64,000 nucleotides of DNA from Arthrobacter saudimassiliensis (GCA_900016675.1 LN483072.1:62001-126000), one strand, 5' to 3'; numbered from the stretch's first letter, positions 48,999-57,929 are shown. Numbers and translations are program-made. The notes: generated from the letters alone by a model not told the origin.

Positions 48999-49896
48999 GC
49001 TGCTGCTGGACCCGCTGAACTACGACTTCATGCTCCGCGCCATCTCTGTGGCCGTGATCGCCGCCGCCGTGTGCGGGGTGCTCTCCTGCTGGCTGGTGCT
49101 GATCGGCTGGTCGCTGATGGGCGACGCCGTCTCCCACGCGGTGCTGCCCGGCGTCGTGCTCGCCTACATTGTCGGCGCCCCGTTCGCCGTCGGCGCGGTG
49201 GTCTTCGGGTTCCTGGCCGTGGCCCTGATCGGGCTGGTCAACGGCACCAGCCGGGTCAAGGAGGACGCCGCGATGGGCATCGTGTTCACCACCCTGTTTG
49301 CGCTGGGCCTGGTGCTGATCTCGGTCACGCCCAGCCAGACCGATCTGAACCACATCATTTTCGGCAACATCCTCGGCGTCAGCGCCTCGGACCTGACCCA
49401 GATCGGGCTGCTCGGCGGCGCCACGCTGCTGGCCCTGCTGCTCAAGCGCCGCGACTTCACCCTGTACGCGTTCGACCGGATCCATGCGCACGCCGTCGGG
49501 CTCAGCCCCAAGGTGCTGGGCGCGGTGCTGCTCGGGCTGCTGGCGCTGACCGCCGTCGTCGCGCTGCAGGCGGTGGGCGTGATCCTGGTGGTCGCGATGC
49601 TGATCATCCCGGGCGCCACCGCGTATCTGCTCACCGACCGGTTCGGCCGGATGCTGTTCCTCGCCCCGGCCGTCTCGGTGGCCTGCTCGGTGACCGGGCT
49701 GTACCTGAGCTGGTACCTGGACACCTCGCCCGGCGGCATGATGGTGCTCTGCCAGGGCGTGGTGTTCACCCTGGTGTACCTGTTCGCGCCGCGGCAGGGC
49801 ATCATCGGCAGGCGGCTGGCGGCCCGACGTCGGCAGATGGCGCCGGCGGCTGCGGCTGCGGCGGCGGCGGCGGCGGACGCGACGGCCGCCGCCTGA
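48991..49896 (+). CDS. Metal ABC transporter permease
   Basis: A 301-residue membrane component of the cluster with about eight helices. GVLSCWLVLIGWSLMGDAVSHAVLPG is the conserved coupling region of ABC-3 family permeases, and LVVAMLIIPGATAYLLTDRF is typical of the manganese/iron/zinc type. The tail holds a long run of alanines (~residues 285-301). It completes the binding protein-ATPase-permease operon. Confidence 0.9.
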   Translation: MLELLLDPLNYDFMLRAISVAVIAAAVCGVLSCWLVLIGWSLMGDAVSHAVLPGVVLAYIVGAPFAVGAVVFGFLAVALIGLVNGTSRVKEDAAMGIVFTTLFALGLVLISVTPSQTDLNHIIFGNILGVSASDLTQIGLLGGATLLALLLKRRDFTLYAFDRIHAHAVGLSPKVLGAVLLGLLALTAVVALQAVGVILVVAMLIIPGATAYLLTDRFGRMLFLAPAVSVACSVTGLYLSWYLDTSPGGMMVLCQGVVFTLVYLFAPRQGIIGRRLAARRRQMAPAAAAAAAAAADATAAA

Positions 49897-49967
49897 CCTG
49901 CGACGACAGAGGAATCCTGTGTCCGGGGCCGGGGCGGGAGGGCGCGCCAAGCACCGGCGGGAGCGCC

Positions 49968-49973
49968 TAGAAT
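49968..49973 (+). promoter_or_regulatory. Leaderless -10 box TAGAAT
   Basis: TAGAAT ends seven bases before ATG 49981 and favours it over the in-frame ATG at 49972, which overlaps the box. Confidence 0.45.
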
Positions 49974-49980
49974 GATCGGC

Positions 49981-50694
49981 ATGCCTGCCGCCGACACCGC
50001 CACCGGTTCCCTGTCCCAGACCCTGTCCCGGGGGCTGCGGGCCCTGGAACTGCTGGCGGAGTCGGAGTCGCCGCTGACCATCGCGGAACTCTCGGCCGGG
50101 CTGGGCGTGCACCGCTCGATCGCCTACCGGATCCTGCGCACGCTGGAGGCGCATTCGCTGGTGCGGCGCGACGACGCCGGGCGGGTCTCCCCTGCGCCCG
50201 GGCTCGCGGCGCTGGCCCGCGGGGTGTCCCGGGACCTGCAGTCCGCGGCGCTGCCGGAGCTGACCGCCCTGGCCAATGAGCTGACCATGACGGCCTTCGT
50301 CGCCGTGCTGGACGGCACCGACTGCGTGACGCTGGTCAGCGTGGAGCCGCGGCACGGGCGCACCGCCGTCATCCAGCGGCCGGGCAGCCGGCACTCGGTC
50401 ACCTACGGCGCGCCCGGCATCGCGGTCCAGGCCTCGCTCGGCGAGGAGGGGTGGGCCCGGATGGGCACGGGTGTCCCGTTCCGCGCCGAGGCCCGGCTGG
50501 TCGCCCGCGACGGATACGCCACCAGCCATGACGAGGTGATCGACGGCGTCTCCTCGGTGGCCGCGCCGATCCGCGCGGCGGGACAGCTGCCGGCCGCGGT
50601 GTCCGTGGTCTACTTCGGCGGCGGCAAGGACGAGCACGCCATCGGCGAACGCCTGGCGGCCAGCGCCCGCATCATCGAATCCGAACTGCTCTAG
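49981..50694 (+). CDS. IclR-family transcriptional regulator
   Basis: A 237-residue regulator. The N-terminal winged helix has SPLTIAELSAGLGVHRSIAYRILRTLEAHSL; the C-terminal ligand domain (~residues 90-237) includes the GAF-like strands FVAVLDGTDCVTLVSVEP and SVAAPIRAAGQLPAAVSVVY. IclR proteins usually control catabolic genes in response to small acids. None of its neighbours is an obvious target. Own leaderless promoter, so it is not part of the metal operon. Confidence 0.87.
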   Translation: MPAADTATGSLSQTLSRGLRALELLAESESPLTIAELSAGLGVHRSIAYRILRTLEAHSLVRRDDAGRVSPAPGLAALARGVSRDLQSAALPELTALANELTMTAFVAVLDGTDCVTLVSVEPRHGRTAVIQRPGSRHSVTYGAPGIAVQASLGEEGWARMGTGVPFRAEARLVARDGYATSHDEVIDGVSSVAAPIRAAGQLPAAVSVVYFGGGKDEHAIGERLAASARIIESELL

Positions 50695-50800
50695 GAACCG
50701 CGCCGGGCTGCTGATCAGGCGCCGCCCGGACCGGCCCGGGGCCACTTAGGCTAGCTTTCGCTTGCTGGAAACCGCGCGCGAACCGGCTTACAACAGCTGT

Positions 50801-52717
50801 ATGAGCGTGATCCGATTCATCCGCCGTTATCCGTTGGTGGCAGCCGTCGTGGCCGTCGGACTGGCTGTGCTGGGCCTGCTCGCCGCGGGCCTGGAGCCAG
50901 TTGCGGCCTGGACCGCGTCGCTGTTCGTGCTCGGCGTCGTCCTCTGGACCGCCGTCGGGATGGTCCGCGACATCCGCGCCGGGCACTACGGGCTGGACAT
51001 CCTCGCCGTGGTGGCGATGGTGGCCACCGTGGCCGTGGGCGAGTACCTGGCGGCGCTGATCATCGTGCTGATGCTCTCCGGCGGGGAGGCGCTGGAGGAC
51101 TACGCCGCCGGCCGGGCCCGCCGCGAACTCGATGCCCTGCTGGCCCGCGCCCCGCAGCACGCGCATCGGCTGCCCGGCGGCGATCCGGACATGACCCCCG
51201 AGGATGTGCCCGCCACCGCCGTCGTGCCCGGCGACGTGCTGCTGCTGCGCCCGGCCGAGGTGGTGCCGGTGGACGGCGAACTGCTCTCCGACGAGGCGGA
51301 CTTCGACGAATCCTCGCTCACCGGCGAGTCCCTGCCGGTGACCCGGCGGGCGGGCGAACCGGTGATGAGCGGTTCGGTGAACGGCACCCGGGCGGTGCTG
51401 CTGCGGGCCACGGCGACGACGGCGGACAGCCAGTACCAGCGCATCGTCGCCCTGGTGGCGGAGGCCGCGGAGTCGAAGGCCCCGGTGGTGCGCCTGGCTG
51501 ACCGGTATGCGGTGCCCTTCACCGCGGTGTCGCTGCTGATCGCCGGCCTGGCGTGGGCGCTGAGCGGGGACCCGGTCCGCTTCGCCGAGGTGCTGGTGCT
51601 GGCCACCCCGTGCCCGCTGCTGATCGCCGCGCCCGTGGCGTTCCTGGGCGGCATGAGCCGCTCGGCGCGCGCCGGCATCATCGTCAAGGGCGGCGCGGTG
51701 CTGGAGCAGCTGGCCAAGGCGCGCAGCGCCGCGTTCGACAAGACCGGCACCCTCACGCACGGGCAGCCCGAGCTGGTCGAGGTGCGGCCGCAGCCGGGCT
51801 TCACCGGGGACGAAGTGCTGGGCCTGGCCGCGTCGGCCGAGCAGTACTCCTCACATGTGCTCGCGGCCGCGGTGCAGCAGGCCGCCAGGGCCCACGGACT
51901 TGAACTGCAGCCGTCCACGGACGCGCAGGAGGTGGCGACCAACGGCGTCGAGGCCGTGCTGGAGGGCCGCGCGGTCCGGGTGGGCAAGGAACGGTTTGTC
52001 GCCGAAACCGCGCCGGACACCGTCCGCGCCCGGCTGGAACCGGGGCAGATGGTGGTCTACGTGGGAGTGGACGGGCGGTTCGCCGGCACCCTGATCATGA
52101 GCGATGCGGTGCGCGAGAACGCGGCCGCCACCCTGCAGCGGCTGGCCGGGCTGGGTATCCGCCGCACCGTGATGCTCACCGGTGACGGGCAGGCTACCGC
52201 CGACGCCGTGGCCGGGCCGCTGGGCATCAGCGAGGTCCGCGCGCAGCTGCTGCCCGAGGACAAGGTCCGCGCGGTCGCCGCGATGGAGCCGCGTCCGGTG
52301 ATCATGGTCGGCGACGGCGTCAACGACGCCCCGGTGCTGGCGGCGGCCGACGTCGGCATCGCGATGGGCGCGCGCGGCTCCACCGCGGCGAGCGAGTCGG
52401 CCGACGTCGTGCTCGTGGCCGACGACATCAGCAGGGTGGCCGGGGCGGTGGAGATCGGCCGGCGGACCATGCGGGTGGCGCTGAGCAGCATCTGGCTGGG
52501 CATCGCGCTGAGCCTGGGCCTGATGCTGATCGCCGCGTTCGGGTACATTCCGGCGATCGCCGGGGCGCTGACCCAGGAGCTGGTGGACCTGGCCGCGATC
52601 CTCAACGCGCTGCGGGCGCTGAGCGGCGGGCGGCAGGCCCGGGCGGTGCGGGCGGCACACGGCGTGAAGCAGGCTCCCGCCGCGGCCTCCCGTGTACCGG
52701 GGGAAGCTGCCGCCTGA
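50801..52717 (+). CDS. Heavy-metal P1B-type ATPase without an HMA domain
   Basis: A 638-residue metal pump. TGES (174-177), the transport motif Cys271-Pro272 (ATPCPLLIAAP), the phosphorylated Asp313 (DKTGTLTHG) and MVGDGVNDAPVLAAADVG are intact. It lacks an N-terminal metal-binding HMA domain and starts directly with membrane helices, and the usual His-Pro pair of the N-domain is Ser-His-Val here (YSSHVLAAAV). CPL without the copper-type CPC suggests Zn2+/Cd2+/Co2+ rather than Cu+. Start 50801 chosen; no good ribosome binding site is seen. Confidence 0.85.
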   Translation: MSVIRFIRRYPLVAAVVAVGLAVLGLLAAGLEPVAAWTASLFVLGVVLWTAVGMVRDIRAGHYGLDILAVVAMVATVAVGEYLAALIIVLMLSGGEALEDYAAGRARRELDALLARAPQHAHRLPGGDPDMTPEDVPATAVVPGDVLLLRPAEVVPVDGELLSDEADFDESSLTGESLPVTRRAGEPVMSGSVNGTRAVLLRATATTADSQYQRIVALVAEAAESKAPVVRLADRYAVPFTAVSLLIAGLAWALSGDPVRFAEVLVLATPCPLLIAAPVAFLGGMSRSARAGIIVKGGAVLEQLAKARSAAFDKTGTLTHGQPELVEVRPQPGFTGDEVLGLAASAEQYSSHVLAAAVQQAARAHGLELQPSTDAQEVATNGVEAVLEGRAVRVGKERFVAETAPDTVRARLEPGQMVVYVGVDGRFAGTLIMSDAVRENAAATLQRLAGLGIRRTVMLTGDGQATADAVAGPLGISEVRAQLLPEDKVRAVAAMEPRPVIMVGDGVNDAPVLAAADVGIAMGARGSTAASESADVVLVADDISRVAGAVEIGRRTMRVALSSIWLGIALSLGLMLIAAFGYIPAIAGALTQELVDLAAILNALRALSGGRQARAVRAAHGVKQAPAAASRVPGEAAA

Positions 52718-52722
52718 GCGAT

Positions 52723-53463
52723 CTAGTCGTGTAACTCGAAGTGCGTTTCCGGCGCAGCGCCGTTCAGGGACTGCACCAGTTCGGCGGCGATGTCGCGCAG
52801 CTTCCGGTTCCGGTGGCTGGAGGCTGCCCGGAGGATCCTGAACGCTTCGTCCTGGGAGCAGCGGCTCTGGCCCATGATGATCCCCACCGCCAGGTCAATG
52901 GTGGTGCGGGAGGACATGGCCGCCAGCAGGTCTTCGGACGTGGTCTCCATGTCCGCAATCCGAACGGCCAGCTGCACCGCCGCCGTCGCCTGGCGGGCGA
53001 ACTCCTTGACGGCGTCGGCCTCCGGCTCGGAGAAGACATGGGGCTCGGTGCCGTAGATGTTCAGCCCGCTCTTCGTCTGGCCGGGCAGCGACATGGGCAC
53101 GGCCAGCACCGCACGTATGCCCTGCTTGACCGCCGCCTCAAAGTACTCGGGCCACCGCTGATCCGTACGGAAGTCCGTGACCTCGGTGGTGACCTCATCC
53201 ACGGCGGCCCGCAGACAGGGCCCATCCCCATGGGCATACTGCAGTTCGTCCGCCTGCTGCGCCAGCTCGGTGCTGCTGGCCAGCACCCGGGGACCCGAGC
53301 TGCGGATCAAGGTGACCGCGCAGTGGAACTCCTCTCCCGGGCGGGACAGCGCCGCGGCGGCCAGGGAGGTCAGTTCGTTCAGGAACCCTTCAAGGCCGGG
53401 GCTCTTCAAGACAATCCCGATCAGGGCCTCGGAAAGCTCCTGCGGGGTCGGCTGGTGCCTCAT
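52723..53463 (-). CDS. GAF-ANTAR RNA-binding regulator
   Basis: A 246-residue protein: a GAF sensor domain (~residues 15-165, with PCLRAAVDEVTTEVTDFRTD and AVLAVPMSLPGQTKSGLNIYG) followed by an ANTAR domain (SRTTIDLAVGIIMGQSRCSQDEAFRILRAAS, within ~185-235). ANTAR proteins bind paired hexaloop hairpins in nascent RNA and prevent termination. The family is abundant in actinobacteria. The gene is divergent from the SLC13 permease, with 276 bases between them holding no clear hairpin pair. Ligand unknown. Confidence 0.85.
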   Translation of the reverse strand: MRHQPTPQELSEALIGIVLKSPGLEGFLNELTSLAAAALSRPGEEFHCAVTLIRSSGPRVLASSTELAQQADELQYAHGDGPCLRAAVDEVTTEVTDFRTDQRWPEYFEAAVKQGIRAVLAVPMSLPGQTKSGLNIYGTEPHVFSEPEADAVKEFARQATAAVQLAVRIADMETTSEDLLAAMSSRTTIDLAVGIIMGQSRCSQDEAFRILRAASSHRNRKLRDIAAELVQSLNGAAPETHFELHD

Positions 53464-53739
53464 TATGCACAGTCCTAAGGATTCCCCGCGTCGGGAGATC
53501 CCTCCGGCGTCAGGCCACCCAATTGTTGGCTCTGTCCCCACAATACGGCAGCCGCACGCGATTGCATCCGTCCGGCGTGAGGTAAAACTGCCCGGAGCGC
53601 GGCCGGAGCCGCTTGCGCCGCTATGGCTTTGCCCGCGCTCGGGGCGCAGGCTATTGAGGCGGGGATGTTGCGTGCAGCACGAGCCATCGGAGGATCGGAT
53701 CCAGGGGTGAGACGTGGACAGAGCTGAAAGCCCGGCCGC

Positions 53740-55335
53740 ATGATTTCGCCGATGGTCGCCACTTTTGTGGTGCTGGCCGTGGCCGTCGCGGGTTTCATGA
53801 TCAGCCGGGTGCCGATCATCGTCGTCGCGCTGTTCGTTCCGGTGGCGCTGTGGGCCACCGGGGTGCTGCCGCTCGACGAATCCCTGGCGGGGTTCAGCGA
53901 TCCGATCGTGCTGTTCATCGCCTCGCTGTTCGTGCTCAGCGAGGCGCTGGACGCCACCGGGATCACCGCGTGGATCGGCCAGCAGCTGGAACGGCGGTCG
54001 TCCCTCAGCCGGACCGGCCTGCTCGTCACGATCATGGCCGTCGCCGCAGCGCTCTCCGCGGTGATCAGCATCAACGGCGCCGTCGCGGCGCTGCTGCCGG
54101 TCGTCGTCGTCGCCGCGGCGCGGGCCGGGGTTGTCCCGTCGCACATGCTCATTCCGCTGGCTTTTGCGGCCAGCGCTGGGTCGCTGCTGACCCTGACCGG
54201 GACGCCGGTGAACATCATCGTCTCCGAGCTCGCCGCCAGCTCGGGCGGCCGTGAGTTCGGGTACTTCGAGTTCGCGCTGGTGGGGCTTCCGCTGGTCGTC
54301 GTGACGACGCTCCTCGTCGTGGTGCTTGGCCGGCGGCTGCTACCCGGGCGCGCTCCCGAGCGGCTGGCGGAGGCGGGCGCCGATCCGCGGGAACGGGTGC
54401 GGTCCTGGCGGGAAAGCTACACGGCCGACCTCGACACGGAGCGGCTGTTCACGGGACAGGTGGGGGTTGTCGAGGTCCTCATCGCGCCCCGCTCGACACT
54501 GATCGGGCGCATCGTCAGTCCCGGCATGACCACCCGGGACGAGGAGCTGGTGATCGTCGCGCTGCACCGCGGCGGCACCACCGCGCCGGGCCGCGACGCT
54601 CCCGCACCGCCGGGGGCCCTGACGCTGCGCGCCGGAGACTCCGTCCTCGTGCAGGGGCCCTGGGACGCGCTGCACCGCTACGCCCAGTCCCCCGACGTGA
54701 TCGCCGTCGAACCCCCGCACACGCTCCAGCGCGGAGTGCCGCTGGGCCGCGGATGGCGGCGCTGCCTCGCCGTGCTGGCCGCCACCATCGTGCTGCTGGC
54801 CACCGGACTCCTCCCGCCCGTGATTGTCGGGCTCCTGGCCGCGGTGGCCCTGGTGGTGCTGGGCGTGGTGACCGTGCCGCAGGGGTTCCGCGCCATTTCC
54901 TGGAACACGGTGGTCCTGATCGCGGCGCTGATCCCGCTCTCCTCCGCCTTCGTCTCCTCCGGTGCCGCGGACGCGATCGCCGCGCTGGTCCTGGACTCCA
55001 CCGGCAGCGGTTCGCCGCACCTCGCCCTGCTGGTAATCTGCGTGCTCGCACTGGTCCTCGGCCAGTTCATCTCCAACGTGGCGACCGTGCTCGTGATGGG
55101 GCCCGTCGCGGTGACCTTTGCCCGGACACTGGAGGTCAGTGTCCAGCCGTTCATGATGGCGCTCTGCGTCGTCGGCGCCGCCGCCTTCCTGACCCCCATC
55201 GCCACCCCGGCGAACCTCATGGTGATGCAGCCCGGCGGCTACCGCTTCGGGGACTACTGGCGGCTCGGCCTGCCGGTCGCCGTCGTGTTCCTCGCCGCGG
55301 CGGTGCTGTACGTGCCGCTCATCTGGCCGTTCTGA
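53740..55335 (+). CDS. SLC13-type (DASS/ArsB-NhaD superfamily) permease with RCK_C domain
   Basis: A 531-residue permease. Two membrane halves (~1-195 and ~335-531) contain the repeated hairpin motifs SINGAVAALLPVVV / LTGTPVNIIVSE and FISNVATVLVMGPVA / TPIATPANLMV. Between them, residues ~225-315 hold one TrkA-C/RCK_C-like regulatory domain (EVLIAPRSTLIGRIV... LTLRAGDSVLVQGPWDAL). Such proteins import sulfate, dicarboxylates or similar anions with Na+. No ribosome binding site is seen at ATG 53740. Substrate not determinable. Confidence 0.82.
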   Translation: MISPMVATFVVLAVAVAGFMISRVPIIVVALFVPVALWATGVLPLDESLAGFSDPIVLFIASLFVLSEALDATGITAWIGQQLERRSSLSRTGLLVTIMAVAAALSAVISINGAVAALLPVVVVAAARAGVVPSHMLIPLAFAASAGSLLTLTGTPVNIIVSELAASSGGREFGYFEFALVGLPLVVVTTLLVVVLGRRLLPGRAPERLAEAGADPRERVRSWRESYTADLDTERLFTGQVGVVEVLIAPRSTLIGRIVSPGMTTRDEELVIVALHRGGTTAPGRDAPAPPGALTLRAGDSVLVQGPWDALHRYAQSPDVIAVEPPHTLQRGVPLGRGWRRCLAVLAATIVLLATGLLPPVIVGLLAAVALVVLGVVTVPQGFRAISWNTVVLIAALIPLSSAFVSSGAADAIAALVLDSTGSGSPHLALLVICVLALVLGQFISNVATVLVMGPVAVTFARTLEVSVQPFMMALCVVGAAAFLTPIATPANLMVMQPGGYRFGDYWRLGLPVAVVFLAAAVLYVPLIWPF

Positions 55336-55368
55336 GCCCGAGGGGCGGCTGGGCCGGTTCCGTTGCAA

Positions 55369-55425
55369 CTCTCGGCGGGGTGACGCGGCTTAGACCCTCC
55401 TCTCACGACTCCATCCCGCCGAGAG
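55369..55425. repeat. Inverted repeat between convergent genes
   Basis: CTCTCGGCGGG (55369-55379) and CCCGCCGAGAG (55415-55425) are perfect 11-bp inverted copies 35 bases apart. They may form a long-loop terminator for the permease gene and the opposing hydrolase gene. Confidence 0.5.
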
Positions 55426-55489
55426 ATGCCGCACGGGGCGCACTTCGGCCTCGCGGCTCCCGTCCGCGTCGTCCACAAATTCCCTGGTC

Positions 55490-56374
55490 CTAGCCGTCCA
55501 CGCCGCGCAGGAACCCGAGCAGCGCATCCGCGAGCGCGTCCGGCGCCTCCAGCGCCACATGGTGCCCGACGCCGTCGAGCAGCACCGAGGTGACCTCGCC
55601 GTCGGTCACGTTCCCCAGCGTCGCCGCGGTGAAGGACCCTCCGGAGCCGCCCACCGCGAGCACCGGGACGCGGAGCTTCGTCCGGGCCGCCAGGGCGTGC
55701 AGTTCGTCGCCTTCACTGAGGATGGACCGGTAGGTCCCGGCCGCGCCGCGCCAGCCGCCGGGCCGGGCGTAGCCGCGGGCGAACTCCGCGACGTCGGCCG
55801 CGCTCACCGCCCCGGGCACCGCGGTCATGGCGGGGAACGCCCAGCTGCCCAGCAGCTCCTCCTCCCGGCCGGTGAACAGCAGCTCCGGAATGCCCGGCGC
55901 GGCCAGCGCCCCCAGATGCCAGGACCCGCCGCGGGTCACGTCGGCGAAGGCTTCGAGGCCGAAGCCGGGCAGGCCCATTTCGATGCCGGTGAAGCTCACC
56001 AGGTCCTCCGGGTGCGCGGCGGCCAGCCGGAACAGCGCGCCGCCGGCGATGTCCTGGCCGACCAGGTGCACCGGGCCGACGTCGAGCCGGCGGATCAGCC
56101 GGTGCAGGTCCTCCGCGGCGACGGCGCTGCTGAAGTCCTCCTCCGCCGGCGCCGAGTCGCCGAAGCCGCGCAGGTCCACTGCGTAGACGCGGTGCGTTGG
56201 AGCCAGCAGCGGAATGAGCTTGGAGAAGGCCCACCAGGATTCCGGGAAGCCGTGCACCAGCAGGATCGGCGGGCCGGCTTCACCCGCGGAGACATAGTGC
56301 AGGTCCGTGCCGTTGACCGCCGCGGTGTGGTGCTCGACGGCGTTGAGCGTGGCGGTCGATGGGTTCAGGGTCAT
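55490..56374 (-). CDS. Alpha/beta hydrolase, epoxide hydrolase-like
   Basis: A 294-residue hydrolase. The oxyanion motif is [10 protein letters not shown], as in epoxide hydrolases; the nucleophile elbow is [10 protein letters not shown], placing Asp106 where epoxide hydrolases and haloalkane dehalogenases use Asp; the catalytic His is in [12 protein letters not shown]. Hydrolysis of an epoxide or halide through an Asp ester is therefore likely. AAGGAGCCGATC precedes the ATG. It is divergent from a MarR gene with two operators between, so it is probably that regulator's target. Confidence 0.84.
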   Translation of the reverse strand: MTLNPSTATLNAVEHHTAAVNGTDLHYVSAGEAGPPILLVHGFPESWWAFSKLIPLLAPTHRVYAVDLRGFGDSAPAEEDFSSAVAAEDLHRLIRRLDVGPVHLVGQDIAGGALFRLAAAHPEDLVSFTGIEMGLPGFGLEAFADVTRGGSWHLGALAAPGIPELLFTGREEELLGSWAFPAMTAVPGAVSAADVAEFARGYARPGGWRGAAGTYRSILSEGDELHALAARTKLRVPVLAVGGSGGSFTAATLGNVTDGEVTSVLLDGVGHHVALEAPDALADALLGFLRGVDG

Positions 56375-56412
56375 GATCGGCTCCTTGGTCCGGGAGGGTC
56401 CCGGGATCGAAT

Positions 56413-56429
56413 TGACAACCTTGTTGTCA
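56413..56429. promoter_or_regulatory. MarR operator 1
   Basis: TGACAAC-CTT-GTTGTCA is a perfect 7-bp inverted repeat over three bases, close to the hydrolase gene start. Confidence 0.7.
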
Positions 56430-56438
56430 GAATGCGCT

Positions 56439-56457
56439 TTGTCAACCAGGTTGTCAA
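56439..56457. promoter_or_regulatory. MarR operator 2
   Basis: TTGTCAACC-A-GGTTGTCAA is an imperfect palindrome using the same half-site as operator 1; the two centres are 27 bases apart. Its right arm supplies TTGTCA, which could be the -35 of the marR gene (19 bases from TAGGAT). Confidence 0.65.
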
Positions 56458-56475
56458 TGGGCGGCTGAAGCGGCT

Positions 56476-56481
56476 TAGGAT
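56476..56481 (+). promoter_or_regulatory. Leaderless -10 box TAGGAT
   Basis: TAGGAT ends six bases before ATG 56488 of the marR gene. Confidence 0.5.
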
Positions 56482-56487
56482 CGGTGC

Positions 56488-56925
56488 ATGGAACAGTCCC
56501 CCGGTACGCAGCTGGCCCGCCTGCTTCTGGCCGGTTTCGACGCCATGGTCAACGAGGCCACGGCCGAGCTGGCCCGCCGCGGGCACCCCGGCGTCACCGC
56601 GCCGCTGGAGTTCGCCCTGCAGGCCGTCGACGAGGGCGCCGATTCGGCCGCCGAGCTGGGCCGCCGCCTCGGCATCTCCCGGCAGGGCGCGGCCAAGGCG
56701 ATTGCCTCGCTCACCCAGCTGGGCTATTTGGGCTCGGCTCCGGATCCGGCGGATGCCCGCCGCAAACGGCTGCACGTGACGGCGCGCGGATATGAGATGA
56801 CGGCGATCGGCCGGGACGCGTTCGACGCCGCCCGACGGCGCTGGGCGGCGAGCCTGGAACCGGGCCGGGCGGAGCAGGTGGAGGACGCCCTGCGGCGGCT
56901 GGCGCCCGGCAACACCGGAGCTTAG
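56488..56925 (+). CDS. MarR-family transcriptional regulator
   Basis: A 145-residue winged-helix regulator. [29 protein letters not shown] is the recognition region (~residues 52-80), and [15 protein letters not shown] the wing. Divergent arrangement with the epoxide-hydrolase-like gene and two matched operators in the gap strongly suggest autoregulation and control of that hydrolase by a phenolic or epoxide-type inducer. Start fixed by the leaderless -10 box. Confidence 0.86.
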   Translation: MEQSPGTQLARLLLAGFDAMVNEATAELARRGHPGVTAPLEFALQAVDEGADSAAELGRRLGISRQGAAKAIASLTQLGYLGSAPDPADARRKRLHVTARGYEMTAIGRDAFDAARRRWAASLEPGRAEQVEDALRRLAPGNTGA

Positions 56926-56951
56926 TCAGGCCGGCGGCCCGTGCCCCTCCC

Positions 56952-57326
56952 CTACGACTGGGCAGCGATGACCAGGGCGCGGATGCCGCCGTCGGCCACG
57001 GTGAAGCTGTAGCGCAGGGTGACCGTGCCGCCCGGGAAGTTGCCCACCAGACGTACCTTAACGTCGACCTGCCCGCCCTGGATCTGCTGACCCACCCGGG
57101 TGGAGGTGTACTCGAACTCGCTGGAGGAGTCCCGGATCCACCGGCTGATGTCCTCGCGCCCGGCGTAGGTGTTGCCGTCATCCATCACGACGGCGTCCGC
57201 CGTGAAGCAGGCCGCAGCACCGGCGTGCCGGGACGGGTCCTGCCGGGCGGCGTCGTGGGCGTCCATGTACTCGGTAACGACGGCGGGCAGGGCGGCGGGA
57301 TCGTAGGCGGTGAAGGTCTGGCTCAT
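56952..57326 (-). CDS. SnoaL/NTF2-like protein
   Basis: A 124-residue cone-shaped-barrel protein: VVTEYMDAHDAARQDPSRHAG is the first helix, FTADAVVMDDGNTYAGREDISRW the characteristic strand-helix, and the remaining strands follow. Such proteins are isomerases, dehydratases or ligand binders; catalytic residues cannot be assigned here. It is divergent from the HxlR regulator with the palindrome at 57359 between them, so it is the probable target gene. Confidence 0.78.
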   Translation of the reverse strand: MSQTFTAYDPAALPAVVTEYMDAHDAARQDPSRHAGAAACFTADAVVMDDGNTYAGREDISRWIRDSSSEFEYTSTRVGQQIQGGQVDVKVRLVGNFPGGTVTLRYSFTVADGGIRALVIAAQS

Positions 57327-57358
57327 GGGTGCTTCCTCGTGGTCGTAAACGGTTGGTT

Positions 57359-57392
57359 CTAACTTAGAAGTAACTAGTTGGTGCTAAGTTAG
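57359..57392. promoter_or_regulatory. HxlR operator: 34-bp composite palindrome
   Basis: CTAACTTAG (57359-57367) and CTAAGTTAG (57384-57392) are perfect 9-bp inverted copies. The palindrome AACTAGTT (57372-57379) sits exactly on their common centre. It lies between the NTF2-like gene and the hxlR gene. Confidence 0.7.
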
Positions 57393-57438
57393 CAGCAACC
57401 GGCCATGAGGGACATGGCCATGACGCTGGGAGGCTCCT

Positions 57439-57924
57439 ATGCCGGCACGGGTGCGCCTGGAGGACCGTGAGTGTCCGTTGTCGACGGCGATGGCGTACGT
57501 GGGCGAGTGGTGGACCATCCTGATCCTGCACGATTGCTTTGACGGCTACACCCGGTTCGACCAGTTCCAGGCGAACATCGGTCTGTCCTCCAGCATGCTC
57601 ACCGCGCGGCTGAAGACCCTCGTGGAGCAGGGCATCCTGGAAAAGCGGCCCTATCAGGACAAGCCGGTGCGCTACGAGTACCTGCTGACGGACTTCGGCC
57701 GGTCGCTGCGCCCGGTACTGGTGGCCATGGCCGCCTGGCGCAACGCGCAGCTTCCACCCGAGCAGCGGGCCATGGTACTGGTGGACGCGGAAACCGGGCG
57801 GGAGGTGGAGCCGGCGGTCATCGATCCGGTCACGGGCCTGCGGGTGGAGGATCCGCGGTTCGTGTTCACCTCCGGGCCAGCCGCGGGCCCGGAGATGCGA
57901 ACCCGATACGACGCCGGCGCCTAG
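57439..57924 (+). CDS. HxlR-family transcriptional regulator
   Basis: A 161-residue regulator. CPLSTAMAYVGEWWTILILHDCFDG is the conserved opening (Cys12 is the redox-reactive position in several HxlR proteins), SSSMLTARLKTLVEQGILEKRPY the recognition helix and wing, and YLLTDFGRSLRPVL the dimer helix. The C-terminal ~50 residues form an extra tail beyond the usual 110-residue domain. Likely senses electrophiles or oxidants and controls the divergent NTF2-like gene and perhaps the reductase-like genes downstream. Confidence 0.86.
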   Translation: MPARVRLEDRECPLSTAMAYVGEWWTILILHDCFDGYTRFDQFQANIGLSSSMLTARLKTLVEQGILEKRPYQDKPVRYEYLLTDFGRSLRPVLVAMAAWRNAQLPPEQRAMVLVDAETGREVEPAVIDPVTGLRVEDPRFVFTSGPAAGPEMRTRYDAGA

Positions 57925-57929
57925 CCCGC

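Noticed and set aside
49848-49896. Trinucleotide (GCG/GCC) repeat as a mobile or unstable element
   Set aside because: It encodes the Ala-rich tail of the ABC permease and matches ordinary GC-rich codon runs; similar Ala-rich tails occur in neighbouring proteins.
53464-54144. N-terminal extension of the ANTAR regulator by more than 200 codons
   Set aside because: The extension is antisense to the SLC13 permease start and has no similarity; the GAF domain begins shortly after ATG 53463.
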